This document shows positions 1-7,760 of a stretch of DNA of 28,904 nt, in pieces. The position numbers and the translations under genes were made by a program. The stretch comes from JASFHF01 sp050123375. Lineage in GTDB: Bacteria; Pseudomonadota; Gammaproteobacteria; UBA12402. The DNA lies in NCBI GenBank assembly GCA_050123375.1, contig JASFHF010000028.1:1-28904 (forward strand), given 5' to 3'. The notes below the pieces were generated by a model. That model was given only the letters and a program-made list of their open reading frames with translations, searched no databases and had not been told where the DNA came from. Numbering within the stretch: the first letter of the stretch is position 1; every line of letters begins with the position of its first letter.

Positions 1-11
1 GCTTCATTGAG

Positions 12-44
12 GAACCTTGTGCTGGAAAACTGCACGCAGGGGTC
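12..44 (+). ncRNA. Degenerate group II intron domain V-like hairpin (3' end of an intron remnant)
   Basis: The stretch can fold like a group II intron domain V: a lower stem of 7 (bases 12-18 with 38-44, one mismatch), a 2-nt bulge at 36-37, an upper stem GTGC/GCAC and a GAAA-containing loop, 33 nt in all. A small hairpin at 45-58 (TGTCC, GGGG, GGACA) could stand for domain VI. The catalytic AGC triad of the family reads AAC here, so if this is a domain V it is probably a decayed remnant. The rest of the intron would lie upstream of the window. It could also be a chance hairpin. Confidence 0.33.
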
Positions 45-109
45 TGTCCGGGGGGACATCTCCAATGAAACAAAATTTGAATTGAACTTTAAATTGAGGA
101 GTAAGAGAG

Positions 110-523
110 ATGTCTCTACCAACTAAATCTGAAAAAAGATGGCAGCAGCGATTTCACAATTTTGAACAAGCGATGGGCAAATTAACCGATGCGGTTCAGC
201 AAGAAAGTTATTCTGATTTAGAAAGAGCTGGATTGATTAAAACTACAGATTTTTCATTTGAGCTTGCGTGGAAGACGTTGAAAGATTTACTTGAGTATGA
301 AGGTTATGAAGTCAAGACGCCGCGCATGGTATTAAAGCAAGCATTTAAGAGCGAGTATATTCAAGACGGAAATAAATGGTTAGATTTGTTGGATAAACGT
401 AATTTTTTGGCTCATGTTTATGATGATGTGTTTAGCAAAGAAGTGGTTCTCTTAATTAAAGAGCAATATTATCCTTTGTTAAAGGATTTGTATGAATCTT
501 TGAAGAAAGAAAGATTAAAGTGA
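110..523 (+). CDS. HEPN / nucleotidyltransferase substrate-binding protein, HI0074 family
   Basis: A 137-residue all-helical protein of the HI0074 (NTase_sub_bind) type, the HEPN half of the two-gene MNT/HEPN modules. The HEPN signature R-X4-H is visible as R97-NFLA-H102 followed by VYDD, the usual position near the C-terminal third. Family knowledge: HEPN partners of minimal nucleotidyltransferases are often RNase-type toxins that the MNT partner inactivates by nucleotidylation; HI0074-type members were first described as substrate-binding subunits, so toxicity is not certain. The ATG at 110 has a good ribosome site (GAGGAG at 96-101). The stop overlaps the GTG start of the MNT gene (GTGA), so the two are translationally coupled. 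The pair lies just after a possible intron remnant, consistent with an accessory insertion. Confidence 0.85.
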   Translation: MSLPTKSEKRWQQRFHNFEQAMGKLTDAVQQESYSDLERAGLIKTTDFSFELAWKTLKDLLEYEGYEVKTPRMVLKQAFKSEYIQDGNKWLDLLDKRNFLAHVYDDVFSKEVVLLIKEQYYPLLKDLYESLKKERLK

Positions 524-825
524 AATTTGGATTAACTAAACAGGAATTAACCAGTATCATAGAAGTTTTGCAAACTTTTCCGGAAATAAATAGTGCTTAT
601 ATTTTTGGTTCGCGCGCAACAGATTCTTATACAAAAACTTCTGACATTGATTTAATGATTGAAGCGCCGAATTTAAGTTTTAGCGATTTTCTTGCGTTAA
701 AAGTAAAGTTACACAAACTTTCAATTATTTACACTATAGATGTTGTGCATTTTGAACGTATAAGTAGCCAAGAGCTAAAAAATGAAATTGAAACTACTAA
801 AAAATTAATTTATCAAGAATCATGA
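520..825 (+). CDS. Minimal nucleotidyltransferase (MNT), HI0073/MntA-like
   Basis: A 101-residue minimal nucleotidyltransferase. The family motif G-S-X10-D-X-D is intact (G30, S31, D42, D44), and a further acidic position lies in the beta-strand IYTIDVVHFE near residues 70-79. In MNT/HEPN toxin-antitoxin pairs this protein is the antitoxin, transferring AMP from ATP to the HEPN partner; in the Haemophilus pair the substrate is unresolved. The GTG start overlaps the HEPN stop and the gene's own stop overlaps the next ATG (ATGA), giving a three-gene coupled run. The order is HEPN first, MNT second. Family assignment is firm; toxin-antitoxin function is inference. Confidence 0.85.
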   Translation: MKFGLTKQELTSIIEVLQTFPEINSAYIFGSRATDSYTKTSDIDLMIEAPNLSFSDFLALKVKLHKLSIIYTIDVVHFERISSQELKNEIETTKKLIYQES

Positions 826-1691
826 ATATGGAAATCAAGCCTTATATAATAAAACCATTAATTTTTATTTTACTATTATCAAGCACTATAGTTAACGCAG
901 AAGTGCGTGGTATTTATATTACACAACCAACTTTGGAAAATACATCTACTTTAAAATATTTAATTAAACGATCTAAAGCAGTCGGTATTAATACTTTTGT
1001 TATAGATTTGAAGCGTATATCAAGGAAATATAATCAGAATATACCTTTAGTTAAACAAGCTAATTTGAGATATGTAGCTAGAATAGTAATTTTTCCTCAT
1101 GGTGGAAATAGAGCTAAAGTTTTGTCCATTCCTTATCGGCAGCAAAAATATAAATTAGTTAAGCAGGCAATTGCGTTAGGAGCTAATGCAATTCAGTTAG
1201 ATTATATTCGTTATCATGATAAAAGCCGTGCGGTGTGGCAAAATGTGAAAGATATTTATCAAGTAATTAAGTGGTTTCATGATCGTTTAGTCCCCCAGCA
1301 TATTCCTTTGCAAATTGATATTTTTGGAGTTGTAACCAAGCGTGATTTATTAAGTATTGGGCAAAGTGCGCGTGCGTTTGCAAATGTGGTGGAAGCAATG
1401 TGTCCTATGGTATACCCTTCACATTATATTCCAGAGCATTACCATTCGCGCCGCCCTTATCAAACGGTTTTTTCATCTTTGCAAGCGCTAAAAGCGCAAT
1501 TTGGCGGTCATCCGCCATTTAAAATTTATGCATTTATTGAAGTATCTAACTATATATACCGATATTCGGGTCAGCAAAAATTACGATACATCAATGAGCA
1601 GTTACGGGGCGTCCGGGATAGTCGGATTAGTGGCTGGTATGCCTGGAGTCCGCGTAATCGATATAATGCGTTATTTCAGGTATTGCGTTGA
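822..1691 (+). CDS. Secreted putative glycoside hydrolase, DUF4015-like
   Basis: 289 residues with an N-terminal signal peptide (hydrophobic run around residues 9-25, likely cut after NA at 26). The mature part resembles the DUF4015 / putative glycosyl hydrolase TIM-barrel family: RGIYIT at the start, a VIDLKR strand, YVARIVIF, then AIQLDYIRY (acidic D127 in the position of a barrel-strand catalytic or binding acid) and CPMVYPSHY near 194-202. It probably acts on a periplasmic or cell-wall polysaccharide, but the substrate is unknown. The ATG at 822 overlaps the preceding stop; the in-frame ATG at 828 is an alternative start. It is unrelated to the MNT/HEPN pair in function and may be read through from it. 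Confidence 0.7.
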   Translation: MNMEIKPYIIKPLIFILLLSSTIVNAEVRGIYITQPTLENTSTLKYLIKRSKAVGINTFVIDLKRISRKYNQNIPLVKQANLRYVARIVIFPHGGNRAKVLSIPYRQQKYKLVKQAIALGANAIQLDYIRYHDKSRAVWQNVKDIYQVIKWFHDRLVPQHIPLQIDIFGVVTKRDLLSIGQSARAFANVVEAMCPMVYPSHYIPEHYHSRRPYQTVFSSLQALKAQFGGHPPFKIYAFIEVSNYIYRYSGQQKLRYINEQLRGVRDSRISGWYAWSPRNRYNALFQVLR

Positions 1692-1697
1692 AGAAAA

Positions 1698-1760
1698 TGT
1701 AACATCTCAATTACTGCAAGCTAAATTGATGTGTTTGCTTCCACTTTTTGAGATGTTACA
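1698..1760. repeat. 13-bp inverted repeat reaching into the -35 of the ompR-like promoter
   Basis: Perfect arms TGTAACATCTCAA (1698-1710) and TTGAGATGTTACA (1748-1760) are separated by 37 bases. The left arm begins just after the stop of the upstream gene and the right arm covers the TTGAGA taken as the -35 hexamer. There is no T-run, so it is not a typical intrinsic terminator. It could be a looping operator, possibly autoregulatory, or a small mobile palindrome. Confidence 0.6.
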
Positions 1761-1778
1761 AGAAAATTAGGTTATAAT
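1748..1778 (+). promoter_or_regulatory. Predicted promoter of the ompR-like operon, leaderless
   Basis: TTGAGA (1748-1753), 19-base spacer, perfect TATAAT (1773-1778). Transcription would begin seven bases after the -10, at 1785, the A of the ATG. No Shine-Dalgarno sequence is present upstream of that ATG, consistent with a leaderless message. The spacer is longer than ideal, so the -35 is the weaker part of the call. Confidence 0.5.
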
Positions 1779-1784
1779 AAATGT

Positions 1785-2507
1785 ATGAACCAAAAACCAC
1801 GCATACTAGTTGTTGATGATGACCAGCAGATTTGTGATTTACTGGAAGGGTTTCTTGGCAAACACGGTTATCAGGTTTTTGCTGCGCATGATGGTGTACA
1901 GATGCGCCGCACGCTTAAAGAGAAAACTGTTGATTTAATTATCCTCGATGTAATGATGCCAGGTGAAGACGGGATTACTTTATGCCGTCAAATAAGAGAA
2001 AAATTAGTAACACCAATTATTATTTTGAGTGCGATGGGGGATGAAACTGATCGCATTGTTGGGCTTAAAATGGGAGCCGATGATTATTTGCCAAAACCTT
2101 TTAATCCTAAAGAACTTTTAGCTCGAATTGAAGCTTTGTTGCGTCGTACACGTGGTACATTAAGTGCAGAACCAACTTTAAAACAAATGCCAAAATTTAG
2201 ATTTTTAGATTGGGTTTTAGATTGCAACAAGCGTCATCTGATTGCGCCTGATGGTTTGACTATTCCATTAAGTGCCGGCGAATACGAGCTTTTATTAACT
2301 TTTATTAAGCATCCGCAACGTGTTTTAAGCCGTGATCAGTTACTGGATTTAACCAAAGAAAAAGAAGGCACCCCATTTGATCGTGCGATTGATGTGCAGG
2401 TTGGACGATTGCGTAAAAAAATCGAAAGAGATATAAAAAACCCACAAATTATTATTACCGTACGTGGCGGTGGTTATGAGTTTACTCCTAAGGTGGAAAT
2501 TTTATGA
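1785..2507 (+). CDS. ompR: OmpR/PhoB-family response regulator
   Basis: 240 residues. The N-terminal receiver runs from about 5 to 118, with the acidic pocket D11-D12 and phospho-acceptor D55 in LIILDVMMPGEDG; the conserved Ser (IIILSAMGDE) and Lys (DDYLPKPF) follow. A C-terminal winged-helix DNA-binding domain of the Trans_reg_C type spans about 135-235, ending in TVRGGGYEF. It is similar in length and composition to OmpR. The gene overlaps its kinase by four bases (ATGA), so the pair is one operon. Its ATG coincides with the predicted transcription start, and the start fits the family N-terminus. The symbol is by resemblance; the regulon (osmotic stress, envelope, porins) cannot be read from the sequence. 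Confidence 0.85.
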   Translation: MNQKPRILVVDDDQQICDLLEGFLGKHGYQVFAAHDGVQMRRTLKEKTVDLIILDVMMPGEDGITLCRQIREKLVTPIIILSAMGDETDRIVGLKMGADDYLPKPFNPKELLARIEALLRRTRGTLSAEPTLKQMPKFRFLDWVLDCNKRHLIAPDGLTIPLSAGEYELLLTFIKHPQRVLSRDQLLDLTKEKEGTPFDRAIDVQVGRLRKKIERDIKNPQIIITVRGGGYEFTPKVEIL

Positions 2508-3775
2508 AAATTTTTCCAGGCAAAACCGCATGGCAAACCTTTTTGATTTTATTTTTTGGTTTTATTATTATTTTGCTGGCGGCATTATTTGTTTCAAATG
2601 CAATTTGGCAAATTGCGCAGCGGCATCAACCTGATTTCACACAAAAAATTCATAAAGTTGTCCAGATTTATGATCGCGTTAAACTTAGTTTTAAGGATAA
2701 AAAACCGCGATTAATTAAAGTAACTGATAGCCAAAGGATTCGGGCGCACCTTGCAAATCATCCGGCAAAAATGGCACAACAATTTTTAAAACCAACAGAG
2801 GTGCAGATTATTCAGTGGTTTAAAGCACATCCTGGAAGCCGCAGAATTGCATTGAAATTAGAAAATGGAAAATGGCTAAATATAGTTATTATACCGTCGC
2901 GGCGACATCTTTGGTGGGCATTCGCCGGGTTTGGTTTGTTGGCAATTATTTTAATTGCGTTAGTTATTTTATTGTGCGCCTGGGCGGTTAAACGTTTAGC
3001 AGTACCATTAAGTGATGTTGCCAAGGCGGCTAAGCATTTAGGAGTGGATATTAACATGCCATTATTAGCGAAAACAAATAATCCGGAAATTAATGAGATT
3101 ATTGACGCTTTTAATCAGGTACAAACACGGATTAGAAAAATGATTAATGATCGTACTCAGATGTTGGCGGCAATTTCGCATGATTTGCGAACTCCAATTA
3201 CGCGCTTGAAATTACGTGCTGAATCGTTTGAGGATGCAGCACAGCATGATAAGATGATTGCTGATTTACAGGAAATGGAAGATATGATTACTTCTGTTTT
3301 GTTATTCGCGCGCGAAGATGCATGCAATGAAGTTTTAGAAAAATTTGATTTGAATGCATTATTGGAATCTTTATGTGATGACTTAATTGATGCTGGTTTT
3401 GATGTAAGTTATCAAAGCTCCATTACCCGCTTGCCGTTTTTTGGGTGTATTGGTACTTTAAAACGAGCGTTTGCTAATTTGATTAACAACGCAGTGAAAT
3501 ATGGCAAGCAGGCGGAAGTTTCTTTAAAACAAAAAGACAATTTAGCAACAATTGAAATTATTGATAATGGTCCTGGTATTCCGGAAGCGGATTTGTTGAA
3601 GGTTTTTGAGCCTTTTTATCGGGTGGATCAGTCGCGTTCGCGCAAAACTGGTGGTACGGGTTTAGGTTTAACTATTGCGCGGGATACAATTATTGCGCAC
3701 AATGGAGAGATTGTCTTGATGAATCTTCCCGGTGGTGGGTTTAAGGTAATAGTTACTTTACCGTTAGAAGCGTGA
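2504..3775 (+). CDS. envZ: EnvZ-like inner-membrane sensor histidine kinase
   Basis: 423 residues. Transmembrane helix 1 is near 13-32, a periplasmic sensor segment covers about 35-135, transmembrane helix 2 about 138-160, and a HAMP linker about 160-215. The HisKA box has H226 in AAISHDLRTPITRLKLRAE. The ATPase part shows the N box LINNAVKYG (N328/N329), DNGPGIP (354-360) and GGTGLGL (383-389), so all catalytic boxes are present. It is translationally coupled to the response regulator upstream. Architecture and order match OmpR-EnvZ; the periplasmic loop is not recognisably conserved, so the stimulus is unknown. Confidence 0.85.
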   Translation: MKIFPGKTAWQTFLILFFGFIIILLAALFVSNAIWQIAQRHQPDFTQKIHKVVQIYDRVKLSFKDKKPRLIKVTDSQRIRAHLANHPAKMAQQFLKPTEVQIIQWFKAHPGSRRIALKLENGKWLNIVIIPSRRHLWWAFAGFGLLAIILIALVILLCAWAVKRLAVPLSDVAKAAKHLGVDINMPLLAKTNNPEINEIIDAFNQVQTRIRKMINDRTQMLAAISHDLRTPITRLKLRAESFEDAAQHDKMIADLQEMEDMITSVLLFAREDACNEVLEKFDLNALLESLCDDLIDAGFDVSYQSSITRLPFFGCIGTLKRAFANLINNAVKYGKQAEVSLKQKDNLATIEIIDNGPGIPEADLLKVFEPFYRVDQSRSRKTGGTGLGLTIARDTIIAHNGEIVLMNLPGGGFKVIVTLPLEA

Positions 3776-3786
3776 TTCAATTTTTG

Positions 3787-3916
3787 ATATGGAAATTATA
3801 AGAGGTTTTGGGTAACTATTTTCTCCTCCCTGGCACATCCATGTGCCTCCCGCACTTCCATCCCTGGGTGCTAGTCGTCGAAAATAATTACCCAAAACCT
3901 CTTATAATTGCCATGT
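3787..3916. repeat. Composite palindromic repeat with 37-bp arms (MITE-like)
   Basis: Left arm 3787-3823 and right arm 3880-3916 are inverted copies matching at 34 of 37 positions. The 56-base centre contains a short perfect hairpin, GGCACATCCATGTGCC (3832-3847). It fills nearly the whole gap between the kinase gene and nadK and could act as a transcript end or boundary. Its TCCATG-loop hairpin resembles those in the element at 27555-27742, suggesting one family of non-coding palindromic elements. Confidence 0.7.
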
Positions 3917-3922
3917 AAAAAT

Positions 3923-3951
3923 TTGGCTAATAGTTGTAATTAAGGTATGAT
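3923..3951 (+). promoter_or_regulatory. Predicted nadK promoter, leaderless
   Basis: TTGGCT (3923-3928), 17-base spacer, TATGAT (3946-3951). The predicted start at 3958 is exactly the A of the nadK ATG, and the six bases between contain no ribosome site. Confidence 0.55.
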
Positions 3952-3957
3952 TTTAAC

Positions 3958-4839
3958 ATGGAATTAAAGTTTAATAACATCGGTATTATGGGTAAGCAAC
4001 ACACTGCTGGTGTAGCGGATACAGTTATGGCATTGATTGAGTTTTTGCGTGCAAAAAAAGTGAATATTTTTCTCGAAGGAGATACCGCAAAATTATTGCA
4101 GACTAAGTATGATTTATCCGTTATATCGTATGAGAAGCTTGGCACTAAATGTGATTTGCTAATTGTAGTTGGCGGTGATGGCTGCATGCTGAATGCTGCG
4201 CATGTTGCAGTATTGAATAATGTTCCAATTGTGGGTATTAATCGTGGGCGGCTTGGTTTTTTGACAGATATTAAGCCTAATGAAATTGATGAAAAAATTG
4301 GTGCAATTCTGCGAGGTGAATTTAAGGAAGAAGGACGGTTTTTATTAACTGCTTGTGTTGAAGGTAAAAAGCAAGCTGATCTTCATATTGCATTAAACGA
4401 TTTTGTGTTAACCTCAGGTGCAACGGCACAAATGATTGAATTTGAAATTTATATTGATGAAAAGTTTATGTGCAGCATGCGTTCAGACGGGTTAATTATT
4501 GCAACGCCAACAGGTTCTACCGCTTATGCATTATCAGGAGGAGGTCCAATCCTAAATCCTATTTTGAATGCAACAGTGCTGGTGCCGATGTTTCCGCATA
4601 CGTTAAGTAGCCGCCCGATAGTTATTGATGCAAGCAGTAAAATTAAAATTTGTATTTCTGAAAGTACTTTAACTCCTCCTCGATTTAGCTGCGATGGTAA
4701 TCCGTATATCAAGATTAATCCTGGTGAATGTGTTTGTGTGGAAAAAATGTCAGATAATTTGCGTTTGATTCATCCAAAAGATTATGATTATTTTGAAACC
4801 TTGCGCAGCAAGTTATATTGGGGACAGAAGATAACGTAA
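3958..4839 (+). CDS. nadK: NAD kinase
   Basis: 293 residues, the usual length for bacterial NAD kinase (ATP + NAD to ADP + NADP). The family GGDG motif is present (G72-G75, with D74 the catalytic acid), followed by GINRGRLGFLTD, the NDFVL segment (LNDFVLTSGAT), SDGLIIATPTGSTAYALSGGGP and the HTLSSRPIVI strand. It is a cytosolic homo-oligomer that supplies NADP for biosynthesis and redox defence. It is followed by recN, a common nadK neighbour in proteobacteria, but here a 160-bp repeat separates them, so the two may be transcribed independently. The start is supported by family alignment and by the promoter placed directly before it. Confidence 0.95.
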   Translation: MELKFNNIGIMGKQHTAGVADTVMALIEFLRAKKVNIFLEGDTAKLLQTKYDLSVISYEKLGTKCDLLIVVGGDGCMLNAAHVAVLNNVPIVGINRGRLGFLTDIKPNEIDEKIGAILRGEFKEEGRFLLTACVEGKKQADLHIALNDFVLTSGATAQMIEFEIYIDEKFMCSMRSDGLIIATPTGSTAYALSGGGPILNPILNATVLVPMFPHTLSSRPIVIDASSKIKICISESTLTPPRFSCDGNPYIKINPGECVCVEKMSDNLRLIHPKDYDYFETLRSKLYWGQKIT

Positions 4840-4847
4840 AAAGTTGA

Positions 4848-5004
4848 CGGGTCGTGAGCTATTAAATGGTTACGGAGTAATAGCTAAATTTATTAAGGGT
4901 CGGAGCTTTACATGATTACAAAGCAACAAACATGGCTTTGTAATTATGTAATAGCTCACGACCCGCCTAAATTTGGCTTTGTAATCATGTAAAGCTCCGA
5001 CCCT
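4848..5004. repeat. Interleaved inverted-repeat element (A-B-A'-B' order)
   Basis: Two inverted pairs cross each other. Pair A is 17 bp (4848-4864 with 4949-4965, containing GGGTCGTGAGCTATTA). Pair B is 29 bp, perfect (4896-4924 with 4976-5004, containing GGGTCGGAGCTTTACATG). Arm B can also pair imperfectly with 4934-4964, because A' and B' are related sequences, so alternative hairpins are possible. A shorter relative lies at 8657-8723 and shares the loop AGCAACAAACATGGC. This is best read as two nested copies of a small palindromic mobile element between nadK and recN. Confidence 0.8.
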
Positions 5005-5058
5005 CAATGAATCTCTATTTGACTAAAGCAATAAAATCAAAACTGGGATAACAGAAAG

Positions 5059-6717
5059 ATGTTAGTTAATATCACTATAAAAAATTTTGCGATCATTGAT
5101 CAACTGAATTTAGATTTATCCAATGGAATAACTGTATTAACGGGGGAAACTGGTGCAGGAAAATCAATAATTGTTGATGCGGTTGAATTAGCTTTGGGGG
5201 CGCGTGCCTCAGTCGACATGATTAGGCATGGTACAGACCGAGCTGATATTTCGATTTCATTTGATCTTGCAGAAAATTTGAGAGTACAAAATTGTTTGCG
5301 GGAATTAGAATTAGATCATGCTGATGAATGTATAATTCGGCGCACTATCTCAAAAGATGGTCGTTCTAAAAGTTTTGTTAACGACATTCCAACAACATTA
5401 CAATCATTGCGTAACATCACCGAAAACTTAATCAGTATTCATGGCCAGCATGAGTTTCATACTTTATTAAAACGAGAAATCCAGCGCAGTTTATTGGACA
5501 ATTTTGCTGGGCATAGTAATTTAATCCATAAAGTTAAAGAAATGTTTTTTGTATGGCAAGGATATAAGAATGAATATGAGCAGGTGCAACAATCTTCGGT
5601 TGACGCAACTGCGCGTGCGGAATTTTTGAATTATCAAATAAAAGAGCTTGCTGAGCTTGAGTTGAAAGAAAATGAAATTGAATTACTACATCAAGAACAT
5701 AAAAAATTAGCAAATGCCGATGAGTTATTAAATAATTGCCAAATGGTTTTAGCTTTATTATCTGAAGGTAATGAAATTAATGTTTTGGAACTTTTGCATC
5801 AAGCGAATTTTTCATTAGAGAAAATTAAAAATATTGCCCCGCAAATACAAGATGCTTCTAAGTTATTAGATGGTGCAGTTGTGGAAGTTGAAGAATCTAT
5901 AAATGAAATTAAGCATTATTTAGACTCGGTGGAATTAAATCCAGAAAGGTTACAAGAAGTTGAAAGCCGTTTAGCAAAAATTGAAGATGTGGCGCGCAAA
6001 CATCGGGTAAAAGCGGAAAATTTAGTTGAGCTGTATGAAAAAATGCAGCAGGAATTTATGACGCTTGAAAATAAAGATAAGTTGCTGGAAGGTTTGCAAG
6101 AGAAAATTATAAAAGCCGAGCAAGAATATTTTGCTTTTGCAAACAAACTTTCTGCAAGCCGCAAAAAATATGCGAAAAAGTTGAGTTGTTTGGTGACGGA
6201 AAATATGCAGCGGCTTGGAATGCGCGGCGGTAAGTTTGCAATTGAATTTGAAGATTTAAGCGCAAAGCCGACCTCTTCTGGTTGTGAAGCCATTACATTT
6301 ATGGTGAGCGCAAATCCCGGGCAGCCTTTATCTCTATTAAGTAAAGTTGCATCGGGGGGAGAATTATCGCGAATTAGTCTAGCTATTCAGGTAGTGACGG
6401 CACAAAAAAGCGCGACACCTGTTTTAATTTTTGATGAAGTTGATGTTGGTATTGGCGGGGCTACAGCCGAAATTGTTGGAAAATTATTGCGAAAATTAGG
6501 CGACTCTACACAAGCTATTTGCATTACTCACCAGGCGCAAGTGGCGGCTTTTGCTCATTCTCATTTGTTGGTGGGGAAAGAAAGCCATGCAAATGCAACA
6601 AAAGTGACGGTCGGTTATTTGGACGAACAAGGCAAAATCAAAGAGTTAGCGCGCATGATAGGCGGAGTTAAGATTACTGAGCAGGCGTTGGCGCACGCAA
6701 AAGAAATGCTATTCTAG
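5059..6717 (+). CDS. recN: DNA repair protein RecN (SMC-like ATPase)
   Basis: 552 residues, full length for RecN. The N-terminal ATPase half begins LVNITIKNFAIID and has Walker A GETGAGKS near residues 29-36. A long central coiled coil rich in Glu and Lys covers about 150-370. The C-terminal half carries the ABC signature (ASGGELSRI) and Walker B LIFDEVDVGIGG, then the ITHQAQVAA switch. RecN holds broken DNA ends together and aids RecA during double-strand break repair. I saw no LexA-type operator upstream. The ATG at 5059 has a weak GAAAG ribosome site; the start is set by the conserved MLVNI N-terminus. Confidence 0.95.
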   Translation: MLVNITIKNFAIIDQLNLDLSNGITVLTGETGAGKSIIVDAVELALGARASVDMIRHGTDRADISISFDLAENLRVQNCLRELELDHADECIIRRTISKDGRSKSFVNDIPTTLQSLRNITENLISIHGQHEFHTLLKREIQRSLLDNFAGHSNLIHKVKEMFFVWQGYKNEYEQVQQSSVDATARAEFLNYQIKELAELELKENEIELLHQEHKKLANADELLNNCQMVLALLSEGNEINVLELLHQANFSLEKIKNIAPQIQDASKLLDGAVVEVEESINEIKHYLDSVELNPERLQEVESRLAKIEDVARKHRVKAENLVELYEKMQQEFMTLENKDKLLEGLQEKIIKAEQEYFAFANKLSASRKKYAKKLSCLVTENMQRLGMRGGKFAIEFEDLSAKPTSSGCEAITFMVSANPGQPLSLLSKVASGGELSRISLAIQVVTAQKSATPVLIFDEVDVGIGGATAEIVGKLLRKLGDSTQAICITHQAQVAAFAHSHLLVGKESHANATKVTVGYLDEQGKIKELARMIGGVKITEQALAHAKEMLF

Positions 6718-6804
6718 TTATCTAAATCAAATATTGTAAGACTGTGCCGTATATTGCGTGCGATTATTCTGCAGAATTTGTACGATTTTTCTGTATTTTT
6801 TTAT

Positions 6805-6832
6805 TGTTTTTTTCTGATAGGTCAATTATACT
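6805..6832 (+). promoter_or_regulatory. Predicted promoter of first outer-membrane barrel gene
   Basis: TTGTTT (6805-6810), 16-base spacer, TATACT (6827-6832). The predicted start is near 6839, giving a leader of about 78 bases. The second barrel gene has an equivalent promoter placed identically relative to the shared leader palindrome. Confidence 0.5.
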
Positions 6833-6841
6833 GCACATCTC

Positions 6842-6916
6842 ATTTTTCTAGAAAAATGCGAAAATTCTTTAATTTAAGAATTTTTATTAATGGTTAACCT
6901 TAAATAGGAGAAAAAA
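6842..6916 (+). promoter_or_regulatory. Structured 5' leader of barrel gene 1
   Basis: The leader starts with the perfect palindrome ATTTTTCTAGAAAAAT (6842-6857), then a second hairpin built from AAAATTCTT and AAGAATTTT, then the conserved ATGGTTAACCTTAAAT block and an AGGAG ribosome site. The same order occurs before the second barrel gene at 7798-7876. A 5'-terminal hairpin suggests an mRNA-stabilising leader like that of enterobacterial ompA (inference). Confidence 0.6.
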
Positions 6917-7675
6917 ATGAAAAAACTACTTTTAGTAACAGGAGCAGCAATTGCTCTTGGGACTGTGGGCGTAAGCTCTGCAGCTGTTTCAGCTGCTCCA
7001 AGTAATAATACTGGCATTACTTTACCAGGATTTTATGTTGGTGTTGGTGCAGGATATGGTGGAATGTATACTAAGTTAAGTTCTGCTGATAAAAGAATGG
7101 GTACAATCTATGGTGGACATAGTGAAAAGACACGTGGATTTGCTGCCCGAGGATCTTTAGGCTATTTGTGGGCGCTTCCGCAGGTCCAAAACTTCCAACT
7201 TGGTGCTGAATTAGGGTATAACTATTATCCTAAGAACAAGTACTCTATTGGTACAGCACCTAGATATTCTTGGAACTATAAAGGCTGGAATGCGGACTTA
7301 TTAGCAGTTGGCAAATATAACTTTAACAATACTGGTTTTAACATTATTGGTAAAGCTGGTGCTGCTTATATTAGACAAAAAACAACTATAGTTGATACAT
7401 CTCCTATGGGAGTAGAAGTTTCCCCAGCAGCAGGTTCATATACCAAAAAAGCGGTTAAACCTGAAGCTGCAATTGGTGTAGGTTATGACATCAACCAAAA
7501 TATTGGTATTAATCTAATTTATTCGCACATTTTTGGCAGCAAGCCAAAAAATCCTACCACAGTAATTGCAGGTTCACCTCTTGCAAATGCAAAGGATTAT
7601 ACCAAAATTGCTTCAGTTGATACCATATTGTTAAATGTAACCTACCACTTTGGTAACTTGGATGGTTTAGTTTAA
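6917..7675 (+). CDS. Outer-membrane beta-barrel protein, paralogue 1
   Basis: 252 residues with a Sec signal peptide (MKK start, hydrophobic to about residue 24, probable cut after SAA near 27). The mature protein has alternating beta-strand character with many Gly and aromatic residues: LPGFYVGVGAGYGG, an ARGSLGYLWALPQ strand, LGAELGYNYYP, LLAVGKYNF, IGVGYDINQNIGINLIYSHIFG, and the final TYHFG strand. This fits an OmpA-like eight-stranded barrel or opacity-type surface protein. It ends with NLDGLV after the last strand rather than a terminal Phe, as does its paralogue. It shares long identical blocks with the next gene, a tandem duplication. Exact function (porin, adhesin, coat protein) is unknown. 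Confidence 0.75.
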   Translation: MKKLLLVTGAAIALGTVGVSSAAVSAAPSNNTGITLPGFYVGVGAGYGGMYTKLSSADKRMGTIYGGHSEKTRGFAARGSLGYLWALPQVQNFQLGAELGYNYYPKNKYSIGTAPRYSWNYKGWNADLLAVGKYNFNNTGFNIIGKAGAAYIRQKTTIVDTSPMGVEVSPAAGSYTKKAVKPEAAIGVGYDINQNIGINLIYSHIFGSKPKNPTTVIAGSPLANAKDYTKIASVDTILLNVTYHFGNLDGLV

Positions 7676-7703
7676 TAAGCGATCTATAAGGAAGTAGTGA
7701 TAA

Positions 7704-7757
7704 CTAACATTGTATGTTAGTAGTACTACCTAAAAGCCGGGCATTTGCTCGGCTTTT
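7704..7757 (+). terminator. Intrinsic terminator of barrel gene 1, with an extra upstream hairpin
   Basis: AAAAGCCG (7732-7739) pairs with CGGCTTTT (7750-7757). The stem can be extended inward by three pairs to a four-base loop and is followed by a T-rich stretch. A second hairpin, CTAACAT-TGT-ATGTTAG (7704-7720), lies between the stop codon and the terminator and may protect the 3' end. Confidence 0.85.
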
Positions 7758-7760
7758 TTA

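Noticed and set aside
1501..1770. 89-residue frame over the end of the DUF4015-like gene
   Set aside because: It is a shadow of the glycosidase-like frame with no family features; its 3' part only covers the inverted repeat and promoter.
5041..5058. CTGGGATAACAG before recN considered as a LexA operator
   Set aside because: The half-sites are separated by six bases rather than the ten of the CTG-N10-CAG LexA spacing, so it does not fit the known box.
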